Below are positions 36,221-47,356 of a stretch of DNA of 64,000 bases, one piece after another. The translations under genes and the position numbers were made by a program. The stretch comes from Tenrec ecaudatus (Eukaryota > Chordata > Mammalia > Afrosoricida > Tenrecidae), in NCBI RefSeq assembly GCF_050624435.1, contig NW_027458575.1:1-64000 (forward strand), in the 5' to 3' direction. The number at the start of each line of letters is the position of its first letter. Position 1 is the stretch's first letter. The notes beneath the pieces were generated by a model, which worked only from the letters and a program-made list of their open reading frames with translations, was not told the origin of the DNA and did not search any database.

Positions 36221-37202
36221 TTTGTGACAAATTATTGGTTTACCACATAAGCTCTTCCCTGTTGGACCATTATATAAGTGTCAGAGTATATTCATAATCT
36301 ATAGCAGAAATTAAACACTCGTCTTTGTGTTCTTTAATGACTTACATCTACCACACGGGACTAAGAAGACCTCTCTAGGACTTCCAATGCTCTAACTTTT
36401 AAAGGGAGGTGAGTTTTATCTTTCTCTGCTAGAGAGACCACATATTCAAACCTATCAGTTGATTGGTGGGGCTTGATGAGGTCATCCACTCCTGGAAAGA
36501 TGGCCAGTCCAAAGAGGGACTTAGAAGTCCTAAGTGGGACTTCTACTCTTTTTCATAAGTTTGAAGAGGCACAGAGGGTATAAGCTTGAACTATGGAAAA
36601 TGAGCTACACAGATAAATATCCACAATGACTGAACCAGATTTCATATATGAGCATCTGGGTGATAAAGTCATTTCTTAACCAATTGCTTAATTCACTCTC
36701 ACCCTCCAACACATTCCTCACAATTTTTTATATTCTTTGAATCACAGTAAGGTGTGATGACTGAAACTTTGTGTATCATGGCTGAGTCAGGATTCTAAGG
36801 CATTGGTTCATGATGATGGAATCCGCCTGGTTGATAAGAGTTCATAGAATGCCATCTCTTTCATGATGAGACCTACTGTGTGCAGCCAATGAGGAGGAAG
36901 ATAGCTTCCTTGTGGGTGTGGTCTTATCATTTAAAAGGATTCTCTGAATGGTCTTTAGCTTTGTTCTGGACCTGGACACTTCATCTGACCTGAAGGTTTG
37001 GGGACTTGAGACAAAATCCTGTAATTGTGTTTCTGGAAGTTGTCGGTCTCAATTTGCTTGAGAAAGAAGTCTGCCATCTTACCTCCCATCTTGCATTCAT
37101 CAGCCACTGGATATACTTGATCTAGGATAAGAGTCAGGACAGGAATCTGAGCCTTGTCAGCCTCTGCAACTGTGAGCTGAAATATGCAGTAACATGAAAA
37201 CT
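36221..37202. other. Unassigned intergenic DNA
   Basis: Possible old LTR-like or DNA-element sequence, but no diagnostic ends seen. No gene called. Confidence 0.35.
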
Positions 37203-37394
37203 GTCTACATTAGTGGGTCTCACCCTGTGGATTGCCACCCCTTTGGGGGTAAAACGACACATTCACAGGGGTCGCCTGATTCATAACAGTAGTAAAATTA
37301 TAGTTATAAAGTAGCAATGGAAATAATTGTATGGTTGGGGGAACTGTATTAAATGGTCATGGTATTAAGAAGATTGAGAACCACTGCTCTAAAT
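37203..37394 (+). mobile_element. SPIN-like hAT MITE
   Basis: Element 37211-37386. The left end tagtgggtctcaccctgtgg and right end gattgagaaccactg are the drifted inverted repeats CAGTGGTTCTCAACC. Interior blocks include cacaggggtcgcctgattca and taaaattatagttataaagt. Flanking octamers gtctacat and ctctaaat share six of eight bases with a central TA. Confidence 0.85.
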
Positions 37395-37962
37395 GGTCCT
37401 GAGAAGCTAAGTTTGGAGGGGCCAAGAAGTTGAAGGCCTGGGTCCTTAAACTTGGCTCTCCTTGAGGCCATTGTGAATTGAGGTCACTCTATTTTGCATT
37501 ATGAACATATGGATATAGTTGCTCTACTCAATATAAACAGAGTAACCAGATTAGGGTGTCCTGTTTACCCTCAATCTCTTTAACACCTCAATACCTATTC
37601 AGGGACTTGGTGTGTCTTACATCTTCTCTTTGTGTAATTCTACATTATGTGTATCAACTTGCTGGGGTCGAGGTTATCTGTAGTGTGGCAGGCATGTAAG
37701 GATGTCAGTGTTGGAGCTGTGCTCCAGTGTGGACTTATTCCTCCATTTATCATGAGCTGGAGGCTTCAAAACCACCAGCTTCTGCGATTCAGAGAGATAA
37801 CAGTCGGCTCCCCTAGAGACATACAGCAGTGTTTCCCAAGGTACATGATACTGCCCACTGAAGCAAAATGGAAATGTCCATTCAGTGTAAAAGTGATACC
37901 AATGTTTTTTAGAGGGGAGAAAGATGGGGCTTACTACTCCCATTAAGTATTGCAGTCTTGGA
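37395..37962. other. Unassigned DNA with SINE piece
   Basis: About 37740-37962 resembles an AfroSINE relic that continues after the MIOX retrocopy. The earlier part is unassigned. Confidence 0.4.
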
Positions 37963-38973
37963 TGATTACATAATACTGGCTAGGTCTGTTGTGGGATACA
38001 CTGTTTCTCTCTGGCTCCATACTCTTGAAGAGTTCCCGGAACCCACAATGGTTGGCCAGCTGAAGATGGAGCCCAGAATGGGCAAGGGGAAGGCCATCTT
38101 CTGAAACTACACTTGTGGCCAGCTCCTGGACCTCGTCTTTGCCAGCTATAGACTCATGCACACACACCAGGTGGTGGACTTCATCAGAGGGAAGCACGCC
38201 CACTTCGGAACCTGCTCCTCCAAGGAGATGACAGTCCTGGAGGCCATAGACCTGCTGGACCAGCTGGTGGATGAGTCGGATCCGGATGTGGACGTCCCTA
38301 CCTCCTTCCATGCCTTCCAGACTGTGGAGGGCATACGGAGGGCACATCCCCACAAGGACTGGTTGTACCTGGTGGGGATGCTGCATAATCTGGGGAAGTT
38401 GCTGCCCCTGGCCAAGGAGCCCCAGTGGGCCGTAGTTAGAAACACCTATCCTGTGGGCTGCTGGCCCCAGGCCTCTGTGGTCTTCTGCGACTCAACTTTC
38501 CAGGACAATCCAGGCCTCAGGGATCCTCTATACAGCTCTGAGCTTGGGATGTACCAGCCTCACTGCAGCCTGGGGAATGTCCTCATGTACTGGGGCCATG
38601 ATGAGTATATGTACCAAGTGATGAAGTTCAACAAATTTCCTCTAGTTCCACTCCTTCTATGCGTGGCACACCGGTGGTGACTACCGGCAGTTGTGTAGCC
38701 CTGAACATGCCGCCCCGGGTTCAGGAGTTCAACAAGTTTGAACTCTACATCAAATGCCCAGACCTGCCTGATGTGGACATACTGCACCCCTATTACCAGG
38801 GGCTCATTGGCAAGTACTTCCCCAGAGTCCTCAGTTGGTGACCATCCTGCATGCCCAAGACAACCTTGTGATCATGGAGACAGGCCTGGCCCACCCCACT
38901 TCCTTGATAGACCCCACCCACCTGACTGTGCTCAGGTTTGCATCAATAAAGACCTTAAAGTGTCAAAAAAAAA
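37963..38973 (+). pseudogene. MIOX: MIOX (myo-inositol oxygenase) processed pseudogene
   Basis: MIOX is a di-iron enzyme oxidising myo-inositol to glucuronate. Recognised from an intronless frame at 38066-38680: ATG 38066, a stop (TGA 38102-38104) replacing the Arg before NYT, then LMHTHQVVDF, SFHAFQTVEGIRRAHPHKDW, GMLHNLGK, QWAVVRNTYPVGC, SVVFCDSTFQDNPGLRDP, SELGMYQPHCSLG and WGHDEYMYQVMKFNKF. After this the frame shifts; the remaining C-terminus (EFNKFELYIKCPDLPDVD, YYQGLIGKYFP, LSW) is in another frame and ends TGA at about 38841. The iron-ligand pair His-Asp (HDLGK) is His-Asn here, so even the unbroken part would be inactive. A 3'UTR with AATAAA (38945-38950) and nine As (38965-38973) follows. 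Imperfect direct repeats (agtattgcagtcttgga left; agtacaatcttgga right) suggest L1-mediated insertion into a SINE. Confidence 0.93.
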
Positions 38974-39080
38974 GTACAATCTTGGAAACCCATAAGGGCA
39001 GTATACTCTGTCCTACATGGTTGCCATTCATCAGCATTGACAGTGACAATAAGCTATTTTTATACATCATTGGGGACTAT
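38974..39080 (-). mobile_element. AfroSINE-like SINE, right part
   Basis: tcttggaaacccataagggc, agtatactctgtcctacatg, gttgccattcatcagcattg, in complementary-strand SINE order. The MIOX retrocopy appears to split it. Confidence 0.5.
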
Positions 39081-40189
39081 AGGCTTTATTACAAAAGTTT
39101 TCAATTACCAGCAAGGGTGTAAGTTTTCTGTTTTTCTAAGAAGGGGCCTCAAACTAGGGACAAGAAGTGAAGAAACCAATGATATATAACCTTGAGTGAC
39201 TTCGAGAGCAGTTAAAATTTATTCTACAGGATGGCAATGAGGGGAATAGGACTAAATGAAATGGGGCTTGATTTACTTCATTTTACATGACACAATGTGG
39301 CATCCTTGAATGGATCTAGTATGATGGGTCTCTTTTCAACAGTCAAGAGTGCCTGTATTTCTGGAGATCTTCATGAATCTTGGCATCCAAGTTTCACTGG
39401 GTCTAGAAGATTCCAAGGGCAGAGGTCTTGGTTTCCAAGAACATGCTTTGCTCCTGCCTGTTATTATATGAGGGTACTAGAATCCTATCTGTCTGCTGGC
39501 CTCTATTCTCATATTGTGTAGAAGAGAGAAATTAAGCTAGCAAGGGTGGATTGGGGTAAAGCTGTTGATGTCAGATGCATCCTGTAATCTTGGCCTCCAA
39601 ATGGCCACATTATCATACCAAAGATAACTTCATCCTCATGAACCTAATCCAAAACAATCCCATATGCATCACAAAAATGAATGTCTTAAAAATGACAGAA
39701 ACACAGAAGCAGAGGTTATGAGTTAGGAAACATGGTAAAGAAGAAATGACATTAGCTACCTATGTGTGTGATGATTGCATCCCAAGGTCTATTAGGATGG
39801 CTGTGAGAAAAATGTACAGTCAGAAATATGGTGGTTGCTTATTGAATCAAATAATCAGATGGCTTACTACGCGGGATAGACAAATACAAGAGGAATGACT
39901 GTTCACTCATCAAATGGAAATGTTGAGAACTATATTGAACCACAATGCTCCCTGTGATGGAATATCTGTGCAAATACAAGAAAATCTTGCCAATACAGTG
40001 AAGAGTCAAATTTACCCACCAATCACTAATGAAGAAATTAAAGAATTCTTCCAACCACTTCAGTATGAAATTGACCTACCATGCAGTCAAGTAGCATAGA
40101 TAATTATTGGTAAGTGGAATGAGAGATTAGGAAACAGAGGAAAGAAAAGCAGTTGGAAAACGGGGTCCTTCTGATAGAAATTTGGAAAT
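39081..40189. other. Unassigned DNA; possible RTE piece
   Basis: About 39915-40100 encodes a short frame (PPITNEEIKEFFQPL) that may be an RTE fragment; uncertain. No host gene seen. Confidence 0.35.
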
Positions 40190-40560
40190 CACATATACCT
40201 TTGTAAAAACCACAAATGGCTGCTATACATATAGGCTTATACCAATGTAATTCACTGAAGTAAAATCAAGTACGTCTGTGGAAAATGTTTTAGAGTACAA
40301 AAGATACCCCAGTCCCAAATATAAATTAAGGACAGCATTTACTCAGCCATAAGGACAAAAAGATGACACAAAACCACAGATACATAATGTGGATGAGGAA
40401 TGCTATTAGCACAAAGTCATAAGAGCATTAAATATTCACAGTCAGGTTGTTACATCACTAAGACACAGAATACAGGAGACTTTCAAATTCGTGAGTAACT
40501 GAAAGTTCATTAATCACAATAGAATGGGGGATTATAGAAGCCCAAAGAGGAGCAAAATGT
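40190..40560 (+). mobile_element. Old L1 3'-region fragment
   Basis: ttactcagccataaggacaa, aaagatgacacaaaacc, gtcataagagcattaaatat resembles the old-L1 ORF2 end/3'UTR, plus strand (compare ...CAGCCATAA-AAG... and AGTCA-AAGA-). Boundaries approximate. Confidence 0.5.
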
Positions 40561-41039
40561 CAACACATGCTTAGAAGATTAGCCCTTCCAAACAAGGCAG
40601 TCTGGGAAAGATGGCTAGGTTACAACTTTTGTGTATGCAACCTCGAGTACTGTACTATCTGTCAAGGACACACACTCAATCCGCCAAGGGACTGCTCTAT
40701 AATGCCTTGACTGTATAGAGGGTAGAGGTAATCCACTCTCCAATGTACTCTACCTGAGGGCAAGATTATTTACTTCATTGTGTCATTATCTCAAGGAATT
40801 CATTGATGTGAGTTTGTTTTTTTGTTGTTGACTTTGTATGTTATGTATACCCTGACCAAAGTGAAATTATAAAGTGTAAGGCCAAACATAATAGAGATTT
40901 TGGAGGAGCTTGTTATCTTCAGTCAAAATGAAGCTGGGACCATGAAGCTGAAGACATGAGTCAAAGACATGAGAGCACAAATATAACCTTTGGTACATCA
41001 CACATGAATGTCAAGACCATCTCACGTACAGATATGATT

Positions 41040-41360
41040 AATTGAACGTGAACAACAGGAAACTGGATCAGCTGTAAAATGGCATCAATAGCATTATGTA
41101 TGAAGAAAGCAACATCATTCCCAAGACAGAAAAGAAAGAATGATCGAGGCGAACATCAAGGAGACTGATACCTACCACTGGTAGAAATGTAGGTAAAGCA
41201 AACGGAAGAAATGATGAAGGAAGAGCTGAACAGAACATTTTAAAGAGCAACTTAAGAAGACATTGAAGTATTGAACTGAAACACGTTACTCACGGGGAAA
41301 ACCATCAAAGTTATCATAGTGAGAACAAGGAGAATTTCATTCAGTATATGTGGTAGAGAA
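41040..41360 (+). mobile_element. RTE/BovB-like fragment, upstream RT part
   Basis: Contains aaactggatcagctgtaaaa, tatgaagaaagcaacatcat, aaagaatgatcgaggcgaac, gtaggtaaagcaaacggaag, a word order I associate with the region before the RT catalytic box. Not intact. Confidence 0.45.
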
Positions 41361-41618
41361 AAGAGAGGTGGGAATAGGCTCACACCCCAAGAAAGCTTTG
41401 CCTGAAATAATGTAAAGAAAAATATTGGCAGAGCCATTTATAAACCGAATTGTTTGTGGCTTTCTTTCACCAGAGAACCTAAACATATAGTCATTTCTGC
41501 AAAGCTCTTTATTAATAGCTCTGTAATCAAGAGTGGATATTTTCATCCATCTGGTCAGAATTGAGGACAGGGGACTAAGCTCGCTCTCTTTAAATGTCTA
41601 CAGGGGAACTCCCTTAAG

Positions 41619-41697
41619 TCTACACTCCTTAAAAATCTCTTCTTTTGGGGGTTGAGATTCTACCCTCCTTAAAATCTCTTCTTTTGGGGGTTGAGAT
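41619..41697 (+). repeat. Two-copy tandem repeat, about 40-bp unit
   Basis: Two adjacent near-identical units (tctacactccttaaaaatct... and tctaccctccttaaaatct...), each ending ttgggggttgagat. Confidence 0.9.
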
Positions 41698-41752
41698 GAA
41701 AGGGTTGGGGACTAAGCCTTAAACTTGCTCTTCAGACATGCGACTTTTGGCA

Positions 41753-42228
41753 GAAGTGTTGTGGCATCAAATAAATGATGAACACTATAATGCCTTGATA
41801 ATTTAGAAGAGACTATTTGGTTATCACTGGACTGCTAGAATATAAAAGTGACTCTTTGATTGCAGTTCTAAGTGGATATTTCAGTCAATCTTTAAAGGCA
41901 AAAGCTCATTTATCATTTGTTTAGGGCTTAAGCCAACATGGACAAAAGCAGAAAGTAAAACTAATGTTATTCTTCTTTAAAATGAGTGAGTCCTACGGGG
42001 TACGGGATTGATGATAACATCCTGGTTAATAAAATAAAAATAGCAATATCCTGGTTACAACATCAAATTCAACAATATTATTAATTACAATTTCCTGATC
42101 TCCAGAACATAAGAGTCCATTTTAAAATCAAACACTGGTGAGACTTTCTGAGATGGGAGGGTGAAGGATGAAGATCATTCATTCAAAAAGATGGCGTGAT
42201 TGTGACTAGTGATAGTCTGTCTCAGAAG
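41753..42228 (+). mobile_element. Solo LTR-like element A, copy 2
   Basis: 468 bp (41757-42224), starts tgttgtgg, ends gtctca, flanked by gaag on both sides. Inverted relative to copy 1 at 32669-33137. Confidence 0.75.
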
Positions 42229-42890
42229 AACAGATAATAATTTTAAAATGTTTAAAATTCTGTTGTGAAATAATTCTTTATTGTGACTTAGGTGTGGATT
42301 TTGTTTGGGCCGGGTCCGAACCAAGGCAGCCACCTGTACCAGCTTCTCGAGAAGACAAATGACCTGGCTGAAATGGAAAGCATCTGCCTCCAGCAGTTCA
42401 AAAAGCTTACCTCCTGGGGCAGAGCACAGTCTCTTCTCCCCAGTGTTCCAGGAAGCAAGTTTTCTGAGAACAAGATTATTTACTCACAGACCCCATCCTG
42501 GCTCAAATCCTGCAGCTACAGCACTAAAACCTCCCTTCCCCTTATCAACGCATATGTCCTTGGCTTGGACCCTATTTAAGTCCCACTGCCTCACTACCAG
42601 GTGCTATTTCCCTGACCTAATATGTTGGGTCTCAGAACCTTCCCAGGGGCTCAAGATGCCTCCATCCCTTTCTCTGCTCTCCCTTCCCTCCTGGGAGTTC
42701 TTTCCCTGCCTCAGTAAAATCTTTCTCAACTTCACATTCCTGGCTAAATTCTATCTCTGTTCTGCACCTCTGTTAAACCTCTCATATTTATTCATCAGTT
42801 TCATATTCAGTAATTTAAGTTATTTTCCAAATCGGCAATTGCTTGTAACTATCCATAGCCTATAACCCCTCCTGAGATATTAATGTGCTA
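42229..42890. other. Unassigned, LTR-like composition
   Basis: GC-richer than its surroundings, with tatttaag (about 42567) and agtaaaatctttctc (about 42713), which could be an LTR promoter and poly(A) region. No paired ends found. The overlapping ORFs (42292-42579, 42305-42865) match nothing I know. Confidence 0.3.
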
Positions 42891-45057
42891 CCATTAGCAG
42901 GAACGCAGGATGCTAAGGCAAGGGACTTCAAGGGGGTCAGCAAACACATGAGCAGCTGCATGCATGTATAAGTGTTCTTTCACAGAAATTATCATCGGGG
43001 TCCTTTTGGCTGGTTCATTGTAATGTTCCTCAAAGAAAGCAGATAAGGTAGGCCATACATACATTTTATTTTCAACCAATTATTATTTTTTTTGCCAAAG
43101 CTGAAATATCATGTGGAATGATTGTATCTTCTCAGACAATTCGAGGCATGTTGCATTTGGTCCTTGCAGGGATCAATTGAACTCATTCATGATGACAAAC
43201 ACATCAACCAAGTAAGTTATATCTGCAGTTCACTTTTATCACTGAAAGGTGCTTCGAACTACGGTCTTGCTATCTGATTGAGAAACGCTTTGAGTTCATT
43301 ATGAAGCTCAAAAACACGTTTTAAAATTCTTCCTCTTGACTACCATCTCACTTCAGTGGGAAATAACAGACCATAACTTGGCGTATCTAACTTGTTACAC
43401 AGTTGGGAAAACAGTCGACTGTTTAAAGTGCTCGTCATTACAAAATTGACAGAAATTATGACGCTTTTCATCACTTCTTGTAACTCTTGTGGCAGCATCT
43501 TCATTGCTAATATTTGCCAATGAATCATACAGTGAGTTCTGATGAATTCTGGTCACTCATTCAGTACCAAACGTTGAAATCCAGATCGACATACTAGCAT
43601 AACTGGAGCCCCATCTGTGAAAACACCACAAACCTTTCCCCAAGAGATCGTATGTTCTTTCAGAAATGAACCAAATGTATCAAATACTTCAAGTGCAGCA
43701 GTTGTCATTTCAAGAGGTTTACAAAAAAGAAACGCATCTTTAAAGTTGTCATTCATACACCTCACGTAAAAGAGTAACTGTGAACAGTTTGCAAGGTCTG
43801 TAGATTCATGAAGCTGGATACTAAATATTGGAATTGGAGCAGATTTAATTTCTTGGATTATCTGATCAAAAATATCAGCAGACATGTCAGCTATTCTCTG
43901 GGGACAGTGTCATTAGGTGAGGAAATTACACTCAATTTTGTAACAAATTCATTTCCGATCAGAACCCAACAATGACTTTGGCCGCTGGCAACAGTAAATT
44001 CTCAGCAATGGTGTGAGGTTTCATAGCTCTGGCGATTCTGAGTGCCACCAAATATGAAGATTCAATGGCTGCTACTTTTTCTTTGTGGTACTTGCTACCA
44101 ATATCAAGTCTGGCTTTCTTGAGTCCATCAGCTTTGCTTATAAAATAGTTGGTATCCTTGCTGGCAAAGCTCCGATGCTTGTTATCAAAAAGGCATTTTA
44201 GTTTGTTTGGCTTCATGGATTTGGCTGATAGGACTTCACAACAAATACCATATTGCGGTTTCTCAATTCCTGCTGCAATGATTGAGGTAAAAACATACTG
44301 CAAAAAATCCCTACTATATTTTCTTAATGTTCTTTTCTACATGATCCATTGTCATGTAATGGTTTGCTAGCGAAAATAATATATAACAATAGTTTTAATA
44401 ATACAAAAGATGATAGATGGCATAGTTCAGTCAATACAGTTCATTAAAGTTTCCTATGATTACGATTCTGTGTTGTTTTCTTTACACACCTGTTACCATC
44501 ACAAGGGGGCAGTATTCACATCAACCACAGCTGAATATAAAAAGACCGATCAGCATCTAGATTAAGTTCCCATGGTACATATGTGTATATATTTGTAGTT
44601 GTTGGTGATTTTACATTTACCCAGTAATTATAATTCATGAAATGTTGTTTTACCTTCCATACTGCTGCTTTCAACACAGGCGATGCTTTTAACAGAGTAG
44701 CTGCTTTAAACACAGCAGCTGCTTTCTACAGAGTAACTGCTCTCTGCACAGTAGCTGCTCTCTATACATGTATGACTGATCCATATAAGTACATTATGGT
44801 GCCAAAACTGTCATATACACCTGTATTTGTACATGATGTATGTAATAGGGTTGGCATGATGATGTAATCACGCCGGGTACTGGTATGTGGGTGTATCTGC
44901 ATGTGGGCAGTCCTGCCTGGAGACAGAGGAGCTGTCTCTTGGTTCCTAAGAACATTGGAAATATGTGTTTTCCAATGGTCTTAGACCACAACTGTGAAAG
45001 TGTCGTTTGATCCCCAAATAGGTCGTGTCCCACAGGTTGAGAACCACAGCTCTAGCA
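42891..45057 (-). mobile_element. SPIN-like hAT transposon, nearly full copy, decayed
   Basis: The right end (5' in element sense) is ggttgagaaccacag at 45035-45049, complement of CTGTGGTTCTCAACC, next to target octamer ctctagca. Inward on the minus strand come CTAAGACCATTGGAAAACAC and a returning arm (subterminal hairpin), then six 18-bp repeats, then the transposase. The transposase starts about 44356 (ACAATGGATCATGTAG): 44303-43959 holds a BED finger whose His pair is damaged (KLKCLFDNKH), then SKYHKEKVAAIE and MKPHTIAENLL. 43885-43553 holds the LHESTD (first catalytic Asp), CGVFTDGAPVMLVC (second Asp) and GFQRLVLNE. 43528-43340 has MIHWQILAMKMLPQEL, and 43079-42960 WPTLSAFFEEHYNEP and MIISVKEHL. 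It stops there: the hAT C-terminal dimerisation part and the other end are missing. Frameshifts throughout. Confidence 0.82.
44664..44772. repeat. 18-bp tandem repeat, about six units
   Basis: Successive units follow a pattern like gctttaaacacagcagct / gctttctacagagtaact / gctctctgcacagtagct. It lies in the 5' non-coding part of the SPIN-like element. Confidence 0.85.
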
Positions 45058-45239
45058 TTATATAGGCTTCCTATTATTTATCACAGATGTAGACCAGAAA
45101 TACATTCATGAATGTGAATTATATCTACAACCAAGTGCCCTATGGAGTTGAAAGCTGAAGCTGTCTCCCCTGAGGAAGCATTAAGCAAGGACATTACCAT
45201 CTAGGTTGCTCCTAAACCACTGATAACAGAGTGCACTCA

Positions 45240-45713
45240 TGAAGGAGTAACTGTGGGGTTTCATTTTCCTATTGACAGTCACCTTAGGTAAGATAACATA
45301 TGGGGATGGAGAGACTACTGTGGCAGCTCCAGAGCCCTCACCTTCTGGTTTACTTCCTCACAGGTGTGCATGTGCCTTCTGGTTTACTTCGTCACTGGTG
45401 TGCATGCCCAGATGCAGTTAGTGCAGTCTGGGCATAGGGGGGAAGTTTGGAGATTGGCAAAGTTATCCTGTAAGACTTCTGGAAACACCTTCGCCAGCTA
45501 CAGTATGAATAGAATTTGACAAGCTCCCATAAAAGAACGCCTTCCGTGGAAGGGCTGGATCAACACCTACACTGGGGAGTCAAAATATGTCCAGGGCTTT
45601 ACACAGGGCTATGTCTTCTCCTTGAATGCCTCCATCAGCACAGCTCATCTACAGATTATCAGCCTGAAGCGTAAGGACACTGCCACCTATTCCTGTGTGA
45701 GACACACACTGTG
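45240..45713 (+). pseudogene. IGHV7-like variable pseudogene 1
   Basis: Leader relic at about 45245-45292 (ttcattttcctattgacagt then GTAAG) lacks an ATG. A 30-base block including the splice acceptor (ccttctggtttactt ... ggtgtgcatg) is duplicated, and the acceptor of the second copy reads TG not AG. The V exon from 45398 reads QMQLVQSG, a disturbed FR1 with first Cys (LSCKTSGNTFASYSMN), a stop TGA at 45517-45519 where FR2 should continue after the lost Trp, then [35 protein letters not shown] and a second Cys in TYSCVR. WIN-TG-YV-GFT...VFSL is typical of IGHV7. The RSS is degenerate: CACACTG, a spacer of about 22, TCAGGAAAC. Confidence 0.88.
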
Positions 45714-45959
45714 AAACCCACATCCTGAGAGCGTCAGGAAACCTGGGGATATGGCAGCTGTGCTCACTGAGGCAGTGACTTAGAATATTTCGCTGAATCC
45801 TTTATTTACCAGTAATGCACTTAGAAATGACAGACAATGAAAATTACTTCCTGAGATTGACCTTACTTTCCTGTGACATTAAATCACCCCTCAAGAGAGG
45901 AGTATAAAAGTACCTTGGTATGTAGCCTTTGTTCATATCCCTGTGTAAACACTGCCTTG

Positions 45960-46126
45960 CAGCACTAAGAACAATGCAGACTCTGTGAAGGGCTGATTCA
46001 ACATCCCCAGAGACAATGACAAGAACACAGTTCATCTGCAAATGGAAGGTTAGAAAATAGAAGACAAGACCCTCTGTTACTCTGTGAGAACTTGAGAGGA
46101 AGTCAGTATGATCCCAGACACAAACT
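45960..46126 (+). pseudogene. IGHV3-like FR3 fragment 1
   Basis: Reads NADSVKG, stop, then RDNDKNTVHLQM, with further breaks, to a Tyr-Ser-Val-Arg that replaces YYCAR (tactctgtgaga). It is followed by gaggaagtcagtatgatccc and a nonamer-like acacaaact (about 46118-46126). This is FR3 onward of an IGHV3-like gene; the rest is lost. Confidence 0.75.
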
Positions 46127-46146
46127 CCCTGCTGGGAGAGAGCTGG

Positions 46147-46160
46147 GCAGCAGGGGGCGC
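46147..46160 (+). promoter_or_regulatory. CTCF-like motif
   Basis: GCAGCAGGGGGCGC matches the CTCF core CCASYAGRKGGCR at all but the first base. About 20 bp downstream of the RSS remnant of the IGHV3-like relic, the position where CTCF sites are known in mouse and human VH3-clan genes. Confidence 0.6.
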
Positions 46161-46280
46161 TCAGGACCCACAGATCACAGGACACACTCAGGGGCAGGTG
46201 CAGAGGGACTGTTTCAGGGCTGGTTTTCTGTTGTGGTCTGGGGATGCTTCTCCATCTCGCTGTTTCCCCCAAGGGATTTC

Positions 46281-47356
46281 GCTATTTTTATGACATAGGA
46301 ATACAATATAAGAAATATGTAAAATCAAACCTATTGCATGTGGGATGTATAATAATGGAATTGAGATCTCAACAGCAGAAAGTGCGGAGGGAGGAGCAAA
46401 TTAAAATATTTTTTATTCGTATTATACATTACTTATTGATATGCTAAATTTGGCGGCAATTGCATTGTTCAAGTAATGTTTGATAATAGTTGTATTGATT
46501 GGATTTCCTTGAAGGCAGATATAATCCTTTCAAAGATTGTAATGTGTTTCGTGATGGGTTTAGTAAGATGCTTTCTGACAATGAATGCCATGCCATTCTC
46601 TTGACTGTGCTGTTCCCGGCATAGTAAATCCTATGATTTTATGATTCACATTGGCCAATACCAGTCATTCCATTTATGCTCACTAATGCCTAGGATACCA
46701 ATCAATATCATGCATCTCATTTATTTTTGACCACTTCCAAATTCCCTAAATTTGTAGTATGCAAATTCCAAGTTCTGGTCCTTAGAAGACTTTCTCAGTT
46801 GTTTCTCTCTACCTCGAGTCATGCTCCATCAGTAAATGAAGATGCTGAGGGCTCCACTCGCAGAGGATTTACCCAAATCATGTCCTCATGGCCATCTCCA
46901 CTCCAAGAAATCAGCCTCTCTTTGGTCACATTTTAGGGCCCTCGAACTTGAGTAGTTTAAAAAATTTCCTACTTTCTTTGCTTAGGCTGTCAGTATTCAA
47001 CAATGCTTCAAAGGTTTGCATAAGATTTTAGCAGCTTCTTCCTCTGAAGAGGGGAGAGGGGTCCTGTATTGTCTGTTCTTAGTCTGGAAGCTTTGTTGAA
47101 ATCTGCTCCTTTTGGATGACCCTGCTGGCATTACATATAACACTGACGTATATTCCAGCATGCCAGCAAAGCACAGGCCACCACATTATGATGAGCTACC
47201 AGACAGGTGGAGAGAATATAACATTATTTCTTCAGAATATATAAAATAAGTTCTAGCTAATATTTTAAATACAATAAATAAGTAACAGCATAATGCAACC
47301 AAATAGTGGAGTATTTCAATTCACCATTTTCAATTATGGACTTAACACTGAAATAG
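46281..47356. other. Unassigned intergenic DNA
   Basis: No gene or repeat recognised with confidence. Confidence 0.4.

Larger units (their letters stand above)
45050..46280 (+). repeat. Direct duplication unit 1 (IGHV7-like + IGHV3 relic)
   Basis: Collinear with 54698-55840: the ctctag target and cttcctattatttat, a V leader, an IGHV7-like pseudogene, the cctcaagag-gg block, an IGHV3-like FR3 with RSS remnant, and a CTCF-like motif. Both units begin at a SPIN-like element end. Confidence 0.85.

Noticed and set aside
38156-38680. 174-residue ORF as a functional MIOX gene
   Set aside because: Intronless, upstream in-frame stop, downstream frameshift, A-tail, and loss of an iron ligand.
42292-42865. 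Overlapping ORFs in GC-richer DNA
   Set aside because: No recognisable domain, two frames open at once; more likely an old LTR.
46092-46298. ORFs over the IGHV3 relic and CTCF-like site
   Set aside because: Chance frames through an RSS remnant and non-coding flank.
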